Below, in pieces: positions 1 through 6,777 of a stretch of DNA of 10,216 nt. Position 1 is the stretch's first letter, and each line of letters begins with the position of its first letter. Source of the DNA: an archaeon. Its GTDB lineage: Archaea; Asgardarchaeota; Hermodarchaeia; Hermodarchaeales; Hermodarchaeaceae. The notes beneath the pieces are model-generated. The model searched no databases. It was given only the letters and a program-made list of their open reading frames with translations, and was not told the DNA's origin. The DNA is taken from positions 1 to 10,216 of the forward strand of contig JABXGX010000233.1 in the NCBI GenBank assembly GCA_016550405.1, given 5' to 3'. Position numbers and translations under genes: made by a program.

Positions 1-25
1 TGGCACATCACGGAGTTTCACCATA

Positions 26-1069
26 ATGACTGGGAAAGCCCCTTCCAAATCTGGTAAAATCCTAGTAAGTAGTGAGTTGAAAATTACTCCTATTGCAGGC
101 GAAAGTGTAGGTGTTCGAAGCCTTGCTACCCTTGTCCAAACCTCGGATGCTTCAATTCTAATCGACCCTGGGGTAGCCCTTGGGTTTCGTGACCAATTAC
201 ACCCTCATCCCAAGGAATACCTGTTGCTGGAGACAGTTCGGAATCGAATACTTTCTACTGCTCAATCAGTTGATCACATTGTGATATCGCATTTTCACCA
301 TGATCACTTTATGCCCTTTTATCGAAATTATGCCTATTTTTGGTCCAACTCCGAAGATGCGGAAGCACTCTACAAGGGAAAACAAGTCTGGTGTAAGGAT
401 ATCCGGAACCGGATCAACTACTCTCAACAGAGTCGTGGATATAATTTCATCCGAAAAGCCCGACGGGTCGCTAACGAAGTAGTGTACGCTGATGGGAAAG
501 CAACAAAAATCGGAAGCACATTTATTCGGTTTTCTCCTGCAGTACCTCACGGTGAAAGGGGAACAAAACTCGGATGGGTGATTATGACCATGGTTCAGTG
601 TGGGGGGTTTACAATGGTCCATGCGTCAGATGTGCAAGGCCCTATGGAACAAGAAACTGCAAACTGGATAAGCGAGCAACATCCTGATGTTCTTCTTCTC
701 GCTGGTCCTCCTACCTACCTTGTACCAGATCGTGTGGCTCCTGAGATTCTAAAACAAGCTGCAGCTGTTCTCCGATTCTTAACAAACCAAATCCCGATGA
801 CAATAATTGACCACCACTTGCTACGTGATAAGGAATGGTATAAATGGCTGGGTCCAATTCAACAGCATGCGAGTGAACAAGGGAATCAGCTTCTGACGAT
901 CGCTGAAGTCCTTGGTCGTCCCTATCTTCAACTTGAAGCTGACCGAAGAACCCTATACCAAGATTATCCTCCCAGATCCGTATATGAGACTTGGGTGAAA
1001 CAGATTACTCAATCCCGAAGTCGTATTCGGCCCCCGCTCAAAAAAAGTGAGGCTAAAAAATCGTCTTAG
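26..1069 (+). CDS. UPF0282-type metallo-beta-lactamase-fold hydrolase
   Basis: This 347-residue protein has the metallo-beta-lactamase metal signature HxHxDH in SHFHHDHF (residues 88-95). Further likely metal ligands are H175 (in PHGERG), D202 (in SDVQG) and H263/H264 (in IDHH). The N-terminal strand with ESVGVRSLAT (26-35) and the overall layout fit the archaeal UPF0282 family, whose substrate is not known to me. It is probably a cytoplasmic metallohydrolase, since no signal peptide or membrane segment is visible. The ATG at 26 follows a weak SD (CGGAG). The family normally begins close to the first beta strand, so the TTG at 77 (residue 18) is a possible alternative start. The C-terminus is Lys/Ser/Arg-rich. 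The gene converges on bshB and overlaps its 3' end by 17 bp. The fold and family are confident; a role in thiol metabolism would be guesswork. Confidence 0.85.
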   Translation: MTGKAPSKSGKILVSSELKITPIAGESVGVRSLATLVQTSDASILIDPGVALGFRDQLHPHPKEYLLLETVRNRILSTAQSVDHIVISHFHHDHFMPFYRNYAYFWSNSEDAEALYKGKQVWCKDIRNRINYSQQSRGYNFIRKARRVANEVVYADGKATKIGSTFIRFSPAVPHGERGTKLGWVIMTMVQCGGFTMVHASDVQGPMEQETANWISEQHPDVLLLAGPPTYLVPDRVAPEILKQAAAVLRFLTNQIPMTIIDHHLLRDKEWYKWLGPIQQHASEQGNQLLTIAEVLGRPYLQLEADRRTLYQDYPPRSVYETWVKQITQSRSRIRPPLKKSEAKKSS

Positions 1070-1727
1070 TAATGGGAGTAGGATGATAGAAGGGACCATG
1101 TACAGGTATGAGATCTTCACGAAAGGCTTCAGCATACTCACATCCCGCCTGTATCCCTCGTAGTCTGGCTTTTTGCAAGTTAAACATTAAATAGTATTCA
1201 TCTGTCTTTTTCAGTTGGCTCCGATACTCAGAGATTGCCTTGGTTTTCAATTCAATAACTTCTGAAACATCAAGCAACAGTGTTGGGTGAGAATGAAGTG
1301 TATTGATTTCCATGTTAAACAGTCGTTTCGGACGCCAGGCTTTTTTCTTAAACTTAGTAGCGTGGCCTGCCCACTCTGTAGCTTGCTGGACGGCTTGATG
1401 AACAGCTTGGTGATCGGGATGGTAATCATCTGCGGAGTGGGAAATAATCACTTCAGGTTGAGTGTCTTGAATAATCGGAATGAGGGCTTTAGTCGCTTCA
1501 GGAACTGTAAGCTGGAGATCCTTGCCCTTCAGAGCAATTACCTTAGCTCCTAGAATCTCACAGGCTGCGTTTAATTCCTGATGACGTAAAGGTGTTCCTG
1601 AAAGACAGCAGACAGTCACCTCGGAATCACGGTTGGCTTCCAGCGCAATGGTGCCTCCACACCCAAACGTTTCATCATCTGGGTGTGCTGCAACAACTAG
1701 CAGCCGTTTGGATGATGCTCTTGACAT
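1053..1727 (-). CDS. bshB: BshB, bacillithiol-pathway N-acetylglucosaminyl-malate deacetylase (LmbE/PIG-L family)
   Basis: This 224-residue LmbE/PIG-L zinc deacetylase would remove the acetyl group from GlcNAc-malate to give GlcN-malate, the second step of bacillithiol synthesis. The family motif AHPDDE is at residues 14-19; H15 and D18 are zinc ligands and D17 is the likely catalytic acid/base. HPDHQAVH at 103-110 supplies the third ligand (H106). RGIQAGCEYAEAF near the C-terminus (190-202) is typical of the BshB branch. The length is close to that of Bacillus BshB. The ATG at 1727 is preceded by GAGGTG about 11 nt upstream. The gene diverges from bshA, which strongly supports the bacillithiol assignment over other LmbE substrates such as mycothiol precursors or GlcNAc-PI. 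Its 3' end overlaps the UPF0282 gene. Confidence 0.88.
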   Translation of the reverse strand: MSRASSKRLLVVAAHPDDETFGCGGTIALEANRDSEVTVCCLSGTPLRHQELNAACEILGAKVIALKGKDLQLTVPEATKALIPIIQDTQPEVIISHSADDYHPDHQAVHQAVQQATEWAGHATKFKKKAWRPKRLFNMEINTLHSHPTLLLDVSEVIELKTKAISEYRSQLKKTDEYYLMFNLQKARLRGIQAGCEYAEAFREDLIPVHGPFYHPTPITKTIF

Positions 1728-1840
1728 GTCTAGAAGTACACCTCTAACAAACCAAAAGGTTTCCTACACATCTTCTAGGGGATTTCTTCTGGCATCACAA
1801 CACATATGGGCATGAAAGATAGCAAGCCAAAGGACAAACA
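1728..1840. promoter_or_regulatory. Divergent bshB-bshA control region with nested inverted repeats
   Basis: This 113-bp spacer must hold the promoters of both bshB (leftward) and bshA (rightward). An inverted repeat AAACC-AAAA-GGTTT lies at 1749-1762. It is enclosed by a second pair of 7-bp arms, CTAGAAG (1730-1736) and CTTCTAG (1772-1778), with almost the same centre. Such nested dyads could be an operator controlling both genes, but chance is possible. A weak TATA-like CACATATGGG at 1801-1810 could serve bshA. An SD-like AAAGGA (1829-1834) sits 6 nt before the bshA ATG. Confidence 0.4.
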
Positions 1841-2941
1841 ATGCGAATTGGAATTACAGTGTACCCCGGTGTTGGGGGTTCAGGCCTCTTAGGTACTCGA
1901 TTGGGTGTTGAACTTGCCAAACGTGGTCATGAGGTACGGTTTATTACCTACGAGGTACCATTTGAGCTCCAGGAAGGTCGTTATGAGAATGTGAAAGTGG
2001 ACCTCGTGGATGTGCTTGAATATCCCCTATTCCGCTACCCTCCTTACACTGTTGCGCTTGCTTCTCGAATGGCTCAGGTGGTTCGAAAACACCATTTAGA
2101 CCTGTTACATGTCCACTATGCCATTCCACACGCTGTATCTGCTTTTATTGCTCAGCAAATGACAGGGGTTCCCTATATTGTCACCTTACATGGGAGTGAT
2201 GTTCATACTCTAGGTGCTGATCCCGCATATCAGCCCTCAACCCGGTTTGCGGTTGAGTCAGCAAATGCTGTTACCTGTGTGACCAATCATATTTGTCAAA
2301 CTGCTGAACAGACTTTGGGCATTCGGTGCGCCATAGAACCGATTACCAACTTCACGGATCCTGCATTATTCAAACCTAATGCTTGTGAATTTAGTCTGGG
2401 AGAGGAGAAACGTCAACTTGTTCATGTGTCTAATTTTCGCCCCGTTAAACGGATCAATGATTTAGTCACTGCATTTGCTCAGATTGCTGATGATGTTCCG
2501 GACGTTGAGCTTCTGCTCATTGGTGATGGTCCGACTCGACCCGAGGTTGATCGACTCATTCGGAAATTCGAACTGAACAATCGTGTTAGATGTCCCGGGT
2601 TCAAACGTGATGTATATCAGTACCTCCGCTGCGCCTGTGCCTTCGGGTTGAGCTCTGAACTAGAAGGTGCCCCTCTTTCTCTTTTGGAAGCCATGAGCTG
2701 TGGGCTTCCTGTTGTTGCCACTTCAGTAGGTGGCATTCCCGAGATTATCGAGGATGGGAAAAATGGATTACTGGTATCCTTTGGGGATATTGATGCGCTG
2801 GGTGAAAAGTTATATGCAGTTCTCACTGATTCGAATCTAGCCACAAGTCTTGGCAGAGCTGCCCGGCAGACTATACTCCAAAACCACACCGCTGAGAATG
2901 TCCTGCCTCGATATGAAGCGATTTATGACTCGATATTATAG
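1841..2941 (+). CDS. bshA: BshA, N-acetyl-alpha-D-glucosaminyl L-malate synthase (GT4 glycosyltransferase)
   Basis: This 366-residue GT-B glycosyltransferase would transfer GlcNAc from UDP-GlcNAc to L-malate, the first step of bacillithiol synthesis. The N-terminal PGVGGSG (9-15) matches the glycine loop seen in Bacillus BshA (PSVGGSG). FRYPPYTVALAS (64-75), HVHYAIPHAV (90-99) and LHGSDVHTLGADP (116-128) closely parallel the Bacillus enzyme. In the C-terminal domain, HVSNFRPVKR (195-204) and the GT4 E-x7-E pair (E275/E283) would hold the nucleotide sugar. GGIPEII (297-303) follows. The length is near that of the bacterial enzyme (about 377). Its stop lies 2 bp from the stop of the convergent nitroreductase gene. 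Divergence from bshB makes the pathway assignment strong. Confidence 0.92.
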   Translation: MRIGITVYPGVGGSGLLGTRLGVELAKRGHEVRFITYEVPFELQEGRYENVKVDLVDVLEYPLFRYPPYTVALASRMAQVVRKHHLDLLHVHYAIPHAVSAFIAQQMTGVPYIVTLHGSDVHTLGADPAYQPSTRFAVESANAVTCVTNHICQTAEQTLGIRCAIEPITNFTDPALFKPNACEFSLGEEKRQLVHVSNFRPVKRINDLVTAFAQIADDVPDVELLLIGDGPTRPEVDRLIRKFELNNRVRCPGFKRDVYQYLRCACAFGLSSELEGAPLSLLEAMSCGLPVVATSVGGIPEIIEDGKNGLLVSFGDIDALGEKLYAVLTDSNLATSLGRAARQTILQNHTAENVLPRYEAIYDSIL

Positions 2942-2943
2942 GG

Positions 2944-3465
2944 TTAACTATGTTTCCCGAAATGTTCCCACGACACTATCTCGTTTAAGGGGAGACGGCT
3001 ACTCTTCCTTTTTTGATCGGGGTATCCAATCGAAATCGTACAGATAATGGTGAGCTTTTCAGGCACTCCAAGAACCTCTTTCATGTCCTTTTCAAAGTTT
3101 GCTCCTCGAACACCCATCCAACAGGAACCTAAGCCGATCCAGTAAGCAGTAAGTAGCATGTTTTGCACGGCTTGGTGTGGATCACATAGGTAGTATTTCG
3201 GATGAACTGCAGGGTTTCCAAGGACAACGATTACGACAGGTGACTGTTTCATGAATCGACCATAAGGGTGCAATTGACTAAGTCTTGTGCGTGTAACAGA
3301 ATCCTGAATAACGACGAAGTGCCAAGGCTGCTTGTTCGAAGCCGAAGGGGCCCATTGGGCGGCTTCAAGGATTGTCTCAATCTTTTCCTTCTCAACCTCC
3401 TTTGGGAGGTATTTTCGTATACTTCGTCGACCTTTGATAATGTCAAGAAATTCCATATTCATCAT
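2944..3465 (-). CDS. Nitroreductase-family FMN oxidoreductase
   Basis: This 173-residue protein has the small nitroreductase fold. RRSIRKY (13-19) contacts the FMN phosphate. APSASNKQPWHF (39-50) is the second conserved FMN segment, GLGSCWMG (111-118) the third, and GYPD (147-150) the terminal family motif. Such enzymes use FMN and NAD(P)H to reduce nitro compounds, quinones or other acceptors; the substrate cannot be read from sequence. It lies 47 bp downstream of bshC on the same strand, so it may be cotranscribed, and it ends 2 bp from bshA. No SD precedes the ATG at 3465, but a TATA-like element at the right distance suggests a leaderless transcript of its own. ATGs at 3462 and 3456 are alternative starts. 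A role in bacillithiol redox chemistry is inferred from position only. Confidence 0.85.
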   Translation of the reverse strand: MMNMEFLDIIKGRRSIRKYLPKEVEKEKIETILEAAQWAPSASNKQPWHFVVIQDSVTRTRLSQLHPYGRFMKQSPVVIVVLGNPAVHPKYYLCDPHQAVQNMLLTAYWIGLGSCWMGVRGANFEKDMKEVLGVPEKLTIICTISIGYPDQKRKSSRLPLNEIVSWEHFGKHS

Positions 3466-3485
3466 CTAGGTGGTCTGAAAAGGAG

Positions 3486-3493
3486 TAAAAATA
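3486..3493 (-). promoter_or_regulatory. Possible TATA element for a leaderless nitroreductase transcript
   Basis: On the minus strand TATTTTTA occupies 3493-3486, centred about 25 nt before the nitroreductase ATG at 3465. Archaeal transcription usually starts about 25 nt after the TATA centre, so the mRNA would begin at or next to the start codon. This agrees with the absence of an SD. The same T-rich run could instead act as a weak terminator after bshC. Confidence 0.35.
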
Positions 3494-3512
3494 CACTTAC
3501 CATGTCCTAGTT

Positions 3513-5276
3513 TTAAGAAGTTGACTCTGTAAGATAAGTGGTACCTGTCGATGGCGTGTATTCCTGATAATGATTGCAGAGTATACTGAAGTGGAGCCGG
3601 GGATCTAAGGACATAGAGGCATCAATCCAGATGAAACTCGCTTCTTGACCTAAGCGTTCAACGGAGTAACGCCCGAACATCTGTGACAGATACGTCTGTA
3701 GAACCTGACGTCGTCTTGTGAGTAATCCGATTTGCGTCTGACTCTCACGATTTTGAGCGGGATCAGTACTATTCCGTTGTTGAAGGATGATTTCGTTTCT
3801 TTCATTTTCTAATTGGCGTTCAGCTTGAATAAGTCGCTTTGCCGTTCCCTTGATGTGCTCTTCACTAGCTGCAAAAAGAGATTGAACAATCCTCCCATTC
3901 TCTTCGGTATAGCCAGTAGTGATAGCGGAATTAAAACATTGCAGTTCGTTATGGTCAAGTGGAGTTAACTGCTCCTTGGTGAGACGTTGAGCATTATGGT
4001 TTGTCCAAGGGTTTTCGTAATAAATCCGTGTATAGCGGAAGAAAATTGGGATAATGCTATTATTTGCATGGAGCGCTGGTGAGACTTGAGCATGATAGTT
4101 GGTTTCTCCTGCTCCACCTACATGAAGAATAACTGGTGTATAACTTTGTACCAAGAATGCTCGTGTGTCAACACGTGGTGAGAGAAACAGCTTCCATTCC
4201 GTTAAATCCGGTGCGGTTGGGTCGACCTCTAATTGATGTGTCGCTTTGCATTTTGGACAGGTTGCAGAAATTGTGGTTTTTGTCTTTGCTTTGTTTACAG
4301 AAAGGGTTGGATCCAGGCGTGTTCGATGGCATCCTTTCGTAAGACACTCTAAATGGAAAGGAACGTAGTCAGCTGTTCTTCGACCAATCCCTGGTTCATA
4401 ACCAAGACTTTCAAGCTTTTCTGCACTTTCATTCAACGCTTGGATTAGGGCTAATCGGTTCGATTCTGTGAGGAGATACTCAAAAGCCGGCAGCATTAAC
4501 TCCCGAATGGCTGGGTTAGAAAATACATGAAATAATACACCTGTATCCTGAGCTTGGCTAATGATTTGAGTCCACAACCGGGTTGTCCAATCAGAAATTG
4601 TTTGGGCTTGTTCAAAAGTGCTTTGGATAATATTTACAATGGTAGCTGCACGTTCTTCGTACCTGCTGAGTTGTTTTTTCGCTGAGCCTGCCACGAGTTC
4701 ATGATAGGTTGAGGTTATCTTCTCAATCACTTGCCTTAACCAATCTTTGGTTGGCAAAGGTAACATATGCAAAGGTGACAACCGATACTCACGGTTAACA
4801 GGTAACGAAAACGTTAATCCTCGGGGTCCTGGGCTCGGAAGATGAACTACAGTTAATTCCTTTTGCTCATGGTCGTGATCACCAACAAACATAACTGGTG
4901 TGGCTTTAGCAAGAGTGGCAATTTTTGTTATCGCTGCGATTTTATTAATAACAAATCCAGGTCCTCCCAGCAACGCGGGTTGGTGTCCAGCTTCAATTAC
5001 AGCTCCCTGTTCTTCGAGATTGCGGAGCTGGTCCCGTGTTTGATGTGTTAGCATCTTCAACTCTTGGTGGGTTTTCCTAATTGCATCACAAAGAGTTTTT
5101 ATCCGCTCCAATGAAAAGTGCGGTTGTTTTTCTCTATAAGCGTGAGTGAGCGGTGTGCTGAGACTAATAGCCTCTTTGATGTTTCGTGGAATGGGTCCCC
5201 AGAACTGAAGAGCGGTTTTCCTGCCATCAAACACATACTCAGAGTATAGCTTACCGGGTGGTGGCTTTGGAGTCAC
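3513..5276 (-). CDS. bshC: BshC-like bacillithiol cysteine-adding enzyme with zinc-ribbon-like insertion
   Basis: This 587-residue protein would attach cysteine to GlcN-malate, the last step of bacillithiol synthesis. Its N-terminal Rossmann-like core shows the BshC-type loop AGHQPALLGGPG (96-107) and GDHDHEQKE (132-140), which parallels the bacterial GEDHD region. SPRVDTRAF followed by VGGAGETNYHAQ (386-397) matches the bacterial GGPGE segment. A charged helix around 470-500 fits the BshC coiled coil. Unlike Bacillus BshC (about 539 residues) it carries C311-x4-C316 and C340-x2-C343, a zinc-ribbon-like insertion. The GTG at 5276 was chosen because AGGAGG lies 9 nt upstream. A TTG at 5318 would extend the protein by 14 residues but lacks such a site. 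The start overlaps the preceding transglutaminase-like gene by 26 bp, implying translational coupling. The family call rests on motifs and on neighbouring bshA and bshB. Confidence 0.82.
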   Translation of the reverse strand: MTPKPPPGKLYSEYVFDGRKTALQFWGPIPRNIKEAISLSTPLTHAYREKQPHFSLERIKTLCDAIRKTHQELKMLTHQTRDQLRNLEEQGAVIEAGHQPALLGGPGFVINKIAAITKIATLAKATPVMFVGDHDHEQKELTVVHLPSPGPRGLTFSLPVNREYRLSPLHMLPLPTKDWLRQVIEKITSTYHELVAGSAKKQLSRYEERAATIVNIIQSTFEQAQTISDWTTRLWTQIISQAQDTGVLFHVFSNPAIRELMLPAFEYLLTESNRLALIQALNESAEKLESLGYEPGIGRRTADYVPFHLECLTKGCHRTRLDPTLSVNKAKTKTTISATCPKCKATHQLEVDPTAPDLTEWKLFLSPRVDTRAFLVQSYTPVILHVGGAGETNYHAQVSPALHANNSIIPIFFRYTRIYYENPWTNHNAQRLTKEQLTPLDHNELQCFNSAITTGYTEENGRIVQSLFAASEEHIKGTAKRLIQAERQLENERNEIILQQRNSTDPAQNRESQTQIGLLTRRRQVLQTYLSQMFGRYSVERLGQEASFIWIDASMSLDPRLHFSILCNHYQEYTPSTGTTYLTESTS

Positions 5277-6504
5277 GGTTTGGCTCCTCCTGTGGCTGCC
5301 GTCTAGTCGCAAGTCCAACTAGAAATATTAGAAAACCCAGTGTTATGATGAGAGCAATTAGTGTTACCATATTGGCTGCAATATATTCTGCATCGACAAT
5401 AGGAACTGAACCAAGGGAGGTCCATTCCTCGAAATCTGTTCGATGTAGCTGGTAAGTAAACAGGTTCGCTTGATCAGTCCGCTGTTCGGCAATATAGTCA
5501 CTTGTCACGATTTGCCATAAAGTGACGAAAGGCTGATCTGAGGCATAAAGTGAGTCAGTATAGGTGCTAGCTGGGTCCACGCCAATACCTATTGATAATA
5601 AATCGAAAGGCAACCAACCCCATGGAGGAACAAACACCATGGCCCACCCGTGCCCAACTGAGTTTTGATAATCCACATACCTATAGGAATTATTCGCAAC
5701 AGAGCCCCAAATGAACCCATTTGTGCGTGCACCTTCTTGGAACCAATGGCCGGTCATTAAGTAACTGGGAATACCAAGGATTCGGAGCAAGCAAATTAGT
5801 AGATTGGATTGGTCGTCGCAATCCCCCATCCGACTAACGATTAGCTCTTCTGGATATTGGGGCTCGGTGACCCCACTGGACCGGAAAATATTGATTTGAA
5901 TCCATTGGATAGTTGCATATATTAATGCAAGCACGTTATCTTGTCTTTCTTCGGGGAGGGTGTTTTGAATTGTTTGCGCTAAGTCAGTTAAAGATGAATT
6001 CTCAATATCCCACAAAGCCGTTCTATGGGTGAACATATTAAAATCCTCTAAACCGATTAATTCCTCAATCACGGAGCGATTTCCTGATTGGGTAACTGAA
6101 ATCTGTGGTAGAGGAGGGCGATGATCTGATACTGTGAACATCCACTCTTCTTTCCAAATTAGAACATCTTGAGGTGCTAGAGAAGATGTCAGATTTAATG
6201 CCATTCGGTAATTACCATCATCATCTACCCCGATTTCAGTAGGCACAATCGTGTTGTTGTTAAGCATCATTGAGAAAGAAACCTGTTCGCATGTCTGCCA
6301 CGAAGTATTCCCAATATGACTCCAGAAAGACGACACTGGAAGAGATTGATTTCCTGAAACGAAAAGCGATCCTGAGAAATTAACTCGCCAATGATAGACA
6401 TACTGGAATGCTTGGGCGCGAGGTAGTGACATGGCTGCCATTAGGAGGAGAACTAGAATAGTAACCATGAACCAAAGACGGTACTTCCGCATTCCGACCA
6501 GCAT
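5251..6504 (-). CDS. Membrane-anchored extracytoplasmic transglutaminase-like (papain-fold) protein
   Basis: This 417-residue protein has an N-terminal hydrophobic segment (residues 10-25) followed by an Ala-rich signal-peptide-like region. It has a long extracytoplasmic part rich in NxS/T sequons and one C-terminal membrane helix (about 378-398) with a short charged cytoplasmic tail. The transglutaminase-like core carries a full Cys-His-Asp triad: C229 in GDCDDQSNLL, H285 in GHGWAMVFV and D301 in WLPFD. Prokaryotic members of this fold are usually thiol proteases or amide-acting enzymes; the substrate here is unknown. The ATG at 6504 has no clear SD; the ATG at 6492, after GGTCGG, is an alternative. 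The gene is first of a minus-strand run with bshC and overlaps its start by 26 bp. Whether it has anything to do with bacillithiol or simply shares the transcript cannot be told. Confidence 0.78.
   Translation of the reverse strand: MLVGMRKYRLWFMVTILVLLLMAAMSLPRAQAFQYVYHWRVNFSGSLFVSGNQSLPVSSFWSHIGNTSWQTCEQVSFSMMLNNNTIVPTEIGVDDDGNYRMALNLTSSLAPQDVLIWKEEWMFTVSDHRPPLPQISVTQSGNRSVIEELIGLEDFNMFTHRTALWDIENSSLTDLAQTIQNTLPEERQDNVLALIYATIQWIQINIFRSSGVTEPQYPEELIVSRMGDCDDQSNLLICLLRILGIPSYLMTGHWFQEGARTNGFIWGSVANNSYRYVDYQNSVGHGWAMVFVPPWGWLPFDLLSIGIGVDPASTYTDSLYASDQPFVTLWQIVTSDYIAEQRTDQANLFTYQLHRTDFEEWTSLGSVPIVDAEYIAANMVTLIALIITLGFLIFLVGLATRRQPQEEPNRDSKATTR
5286..5291 (-). promoter_or_regulatory. Shine-Dalgarno site that sets the bshC start
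   Basis: A consensus AGGAGG on the minus strand lies inside the end of the transglutaminase-like gene, 9 nt before the GTG at 5276. It favours this GTG over the in-frame TTG at 5318. Confidence 0.7.
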
Positions 6505-6534
6505 TGCCCCACACTTCTAGCAGGAAATCTATCG

Positions 6535-6542
6535 ATTTAAGC
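6535..6542 (-). promoter_or_regulatory. Candidate TATA box for the transglutaminase-like/bshC transcript
   Basis: The minus strand reads GCTTAAAT from 6542 to 6535, about 31 nt before the ATG at 6504, preceded by a purine-rich AGGATAGA. The predicted start of transcription near 6511 gives a very short leader. Confidence 0.4.
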
Positions 6543-6777
6543 TCTATCCTTTTACATCCTAACCTCGATGAAACAAGGGTGATTACACTCCCAAGGTGAT
6601 TCTCGTGGTATTACCAGTCCTTTTTAATCAGAAAGTAGAAAGGATAAGAACACGCTTAATGTTTTGAGGGAGGCCACTCCGTAAGCAGAAGATTCCGCCA
6701 GCCTGCTGGCTATCTCATCGCTTATCGGAAACCAGTGACTTACTTTGAAACATTATGGACTGGGCGAGGATATCGAA
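6543..6777. other. Divergent non-coding spacer before the E2F-like gene, with inverted repeats
   Basis: No plausible gene lies here. TTTTTAATC at 6621-6629 is a possible TATA element for the rightward gene and would give a leader of about 130 nt. Within that leader a GC-rich dyad GCCAGC-CT-GCTGGC spans 6697-6710. TTCCG (6693-6697) can pair with CGGAA (6726-6730), and GTAAGC (6681-6686) nearly matches GCTTAT (6720-6725). GGTGATT is directly repeated at 6578 and 6595. These could be operator or RNA-structure elements; none matches a known riboswitch that I recognise. Confidence 0.35.

Noticed and set aside
266..622. Minus-strand frames inside the UPF0282, bshA and bshC genes
   Set aside because: They lie opposite well-supported conserved genes and show no family motifs or start signals.
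6691..6703. Resemblance of ATTCCGCCA to a eukaryotic E2F site before the E2F-like gene
   Set aside because: It departs from the TTTSSCGC consensus, and such short matches are common by chance.
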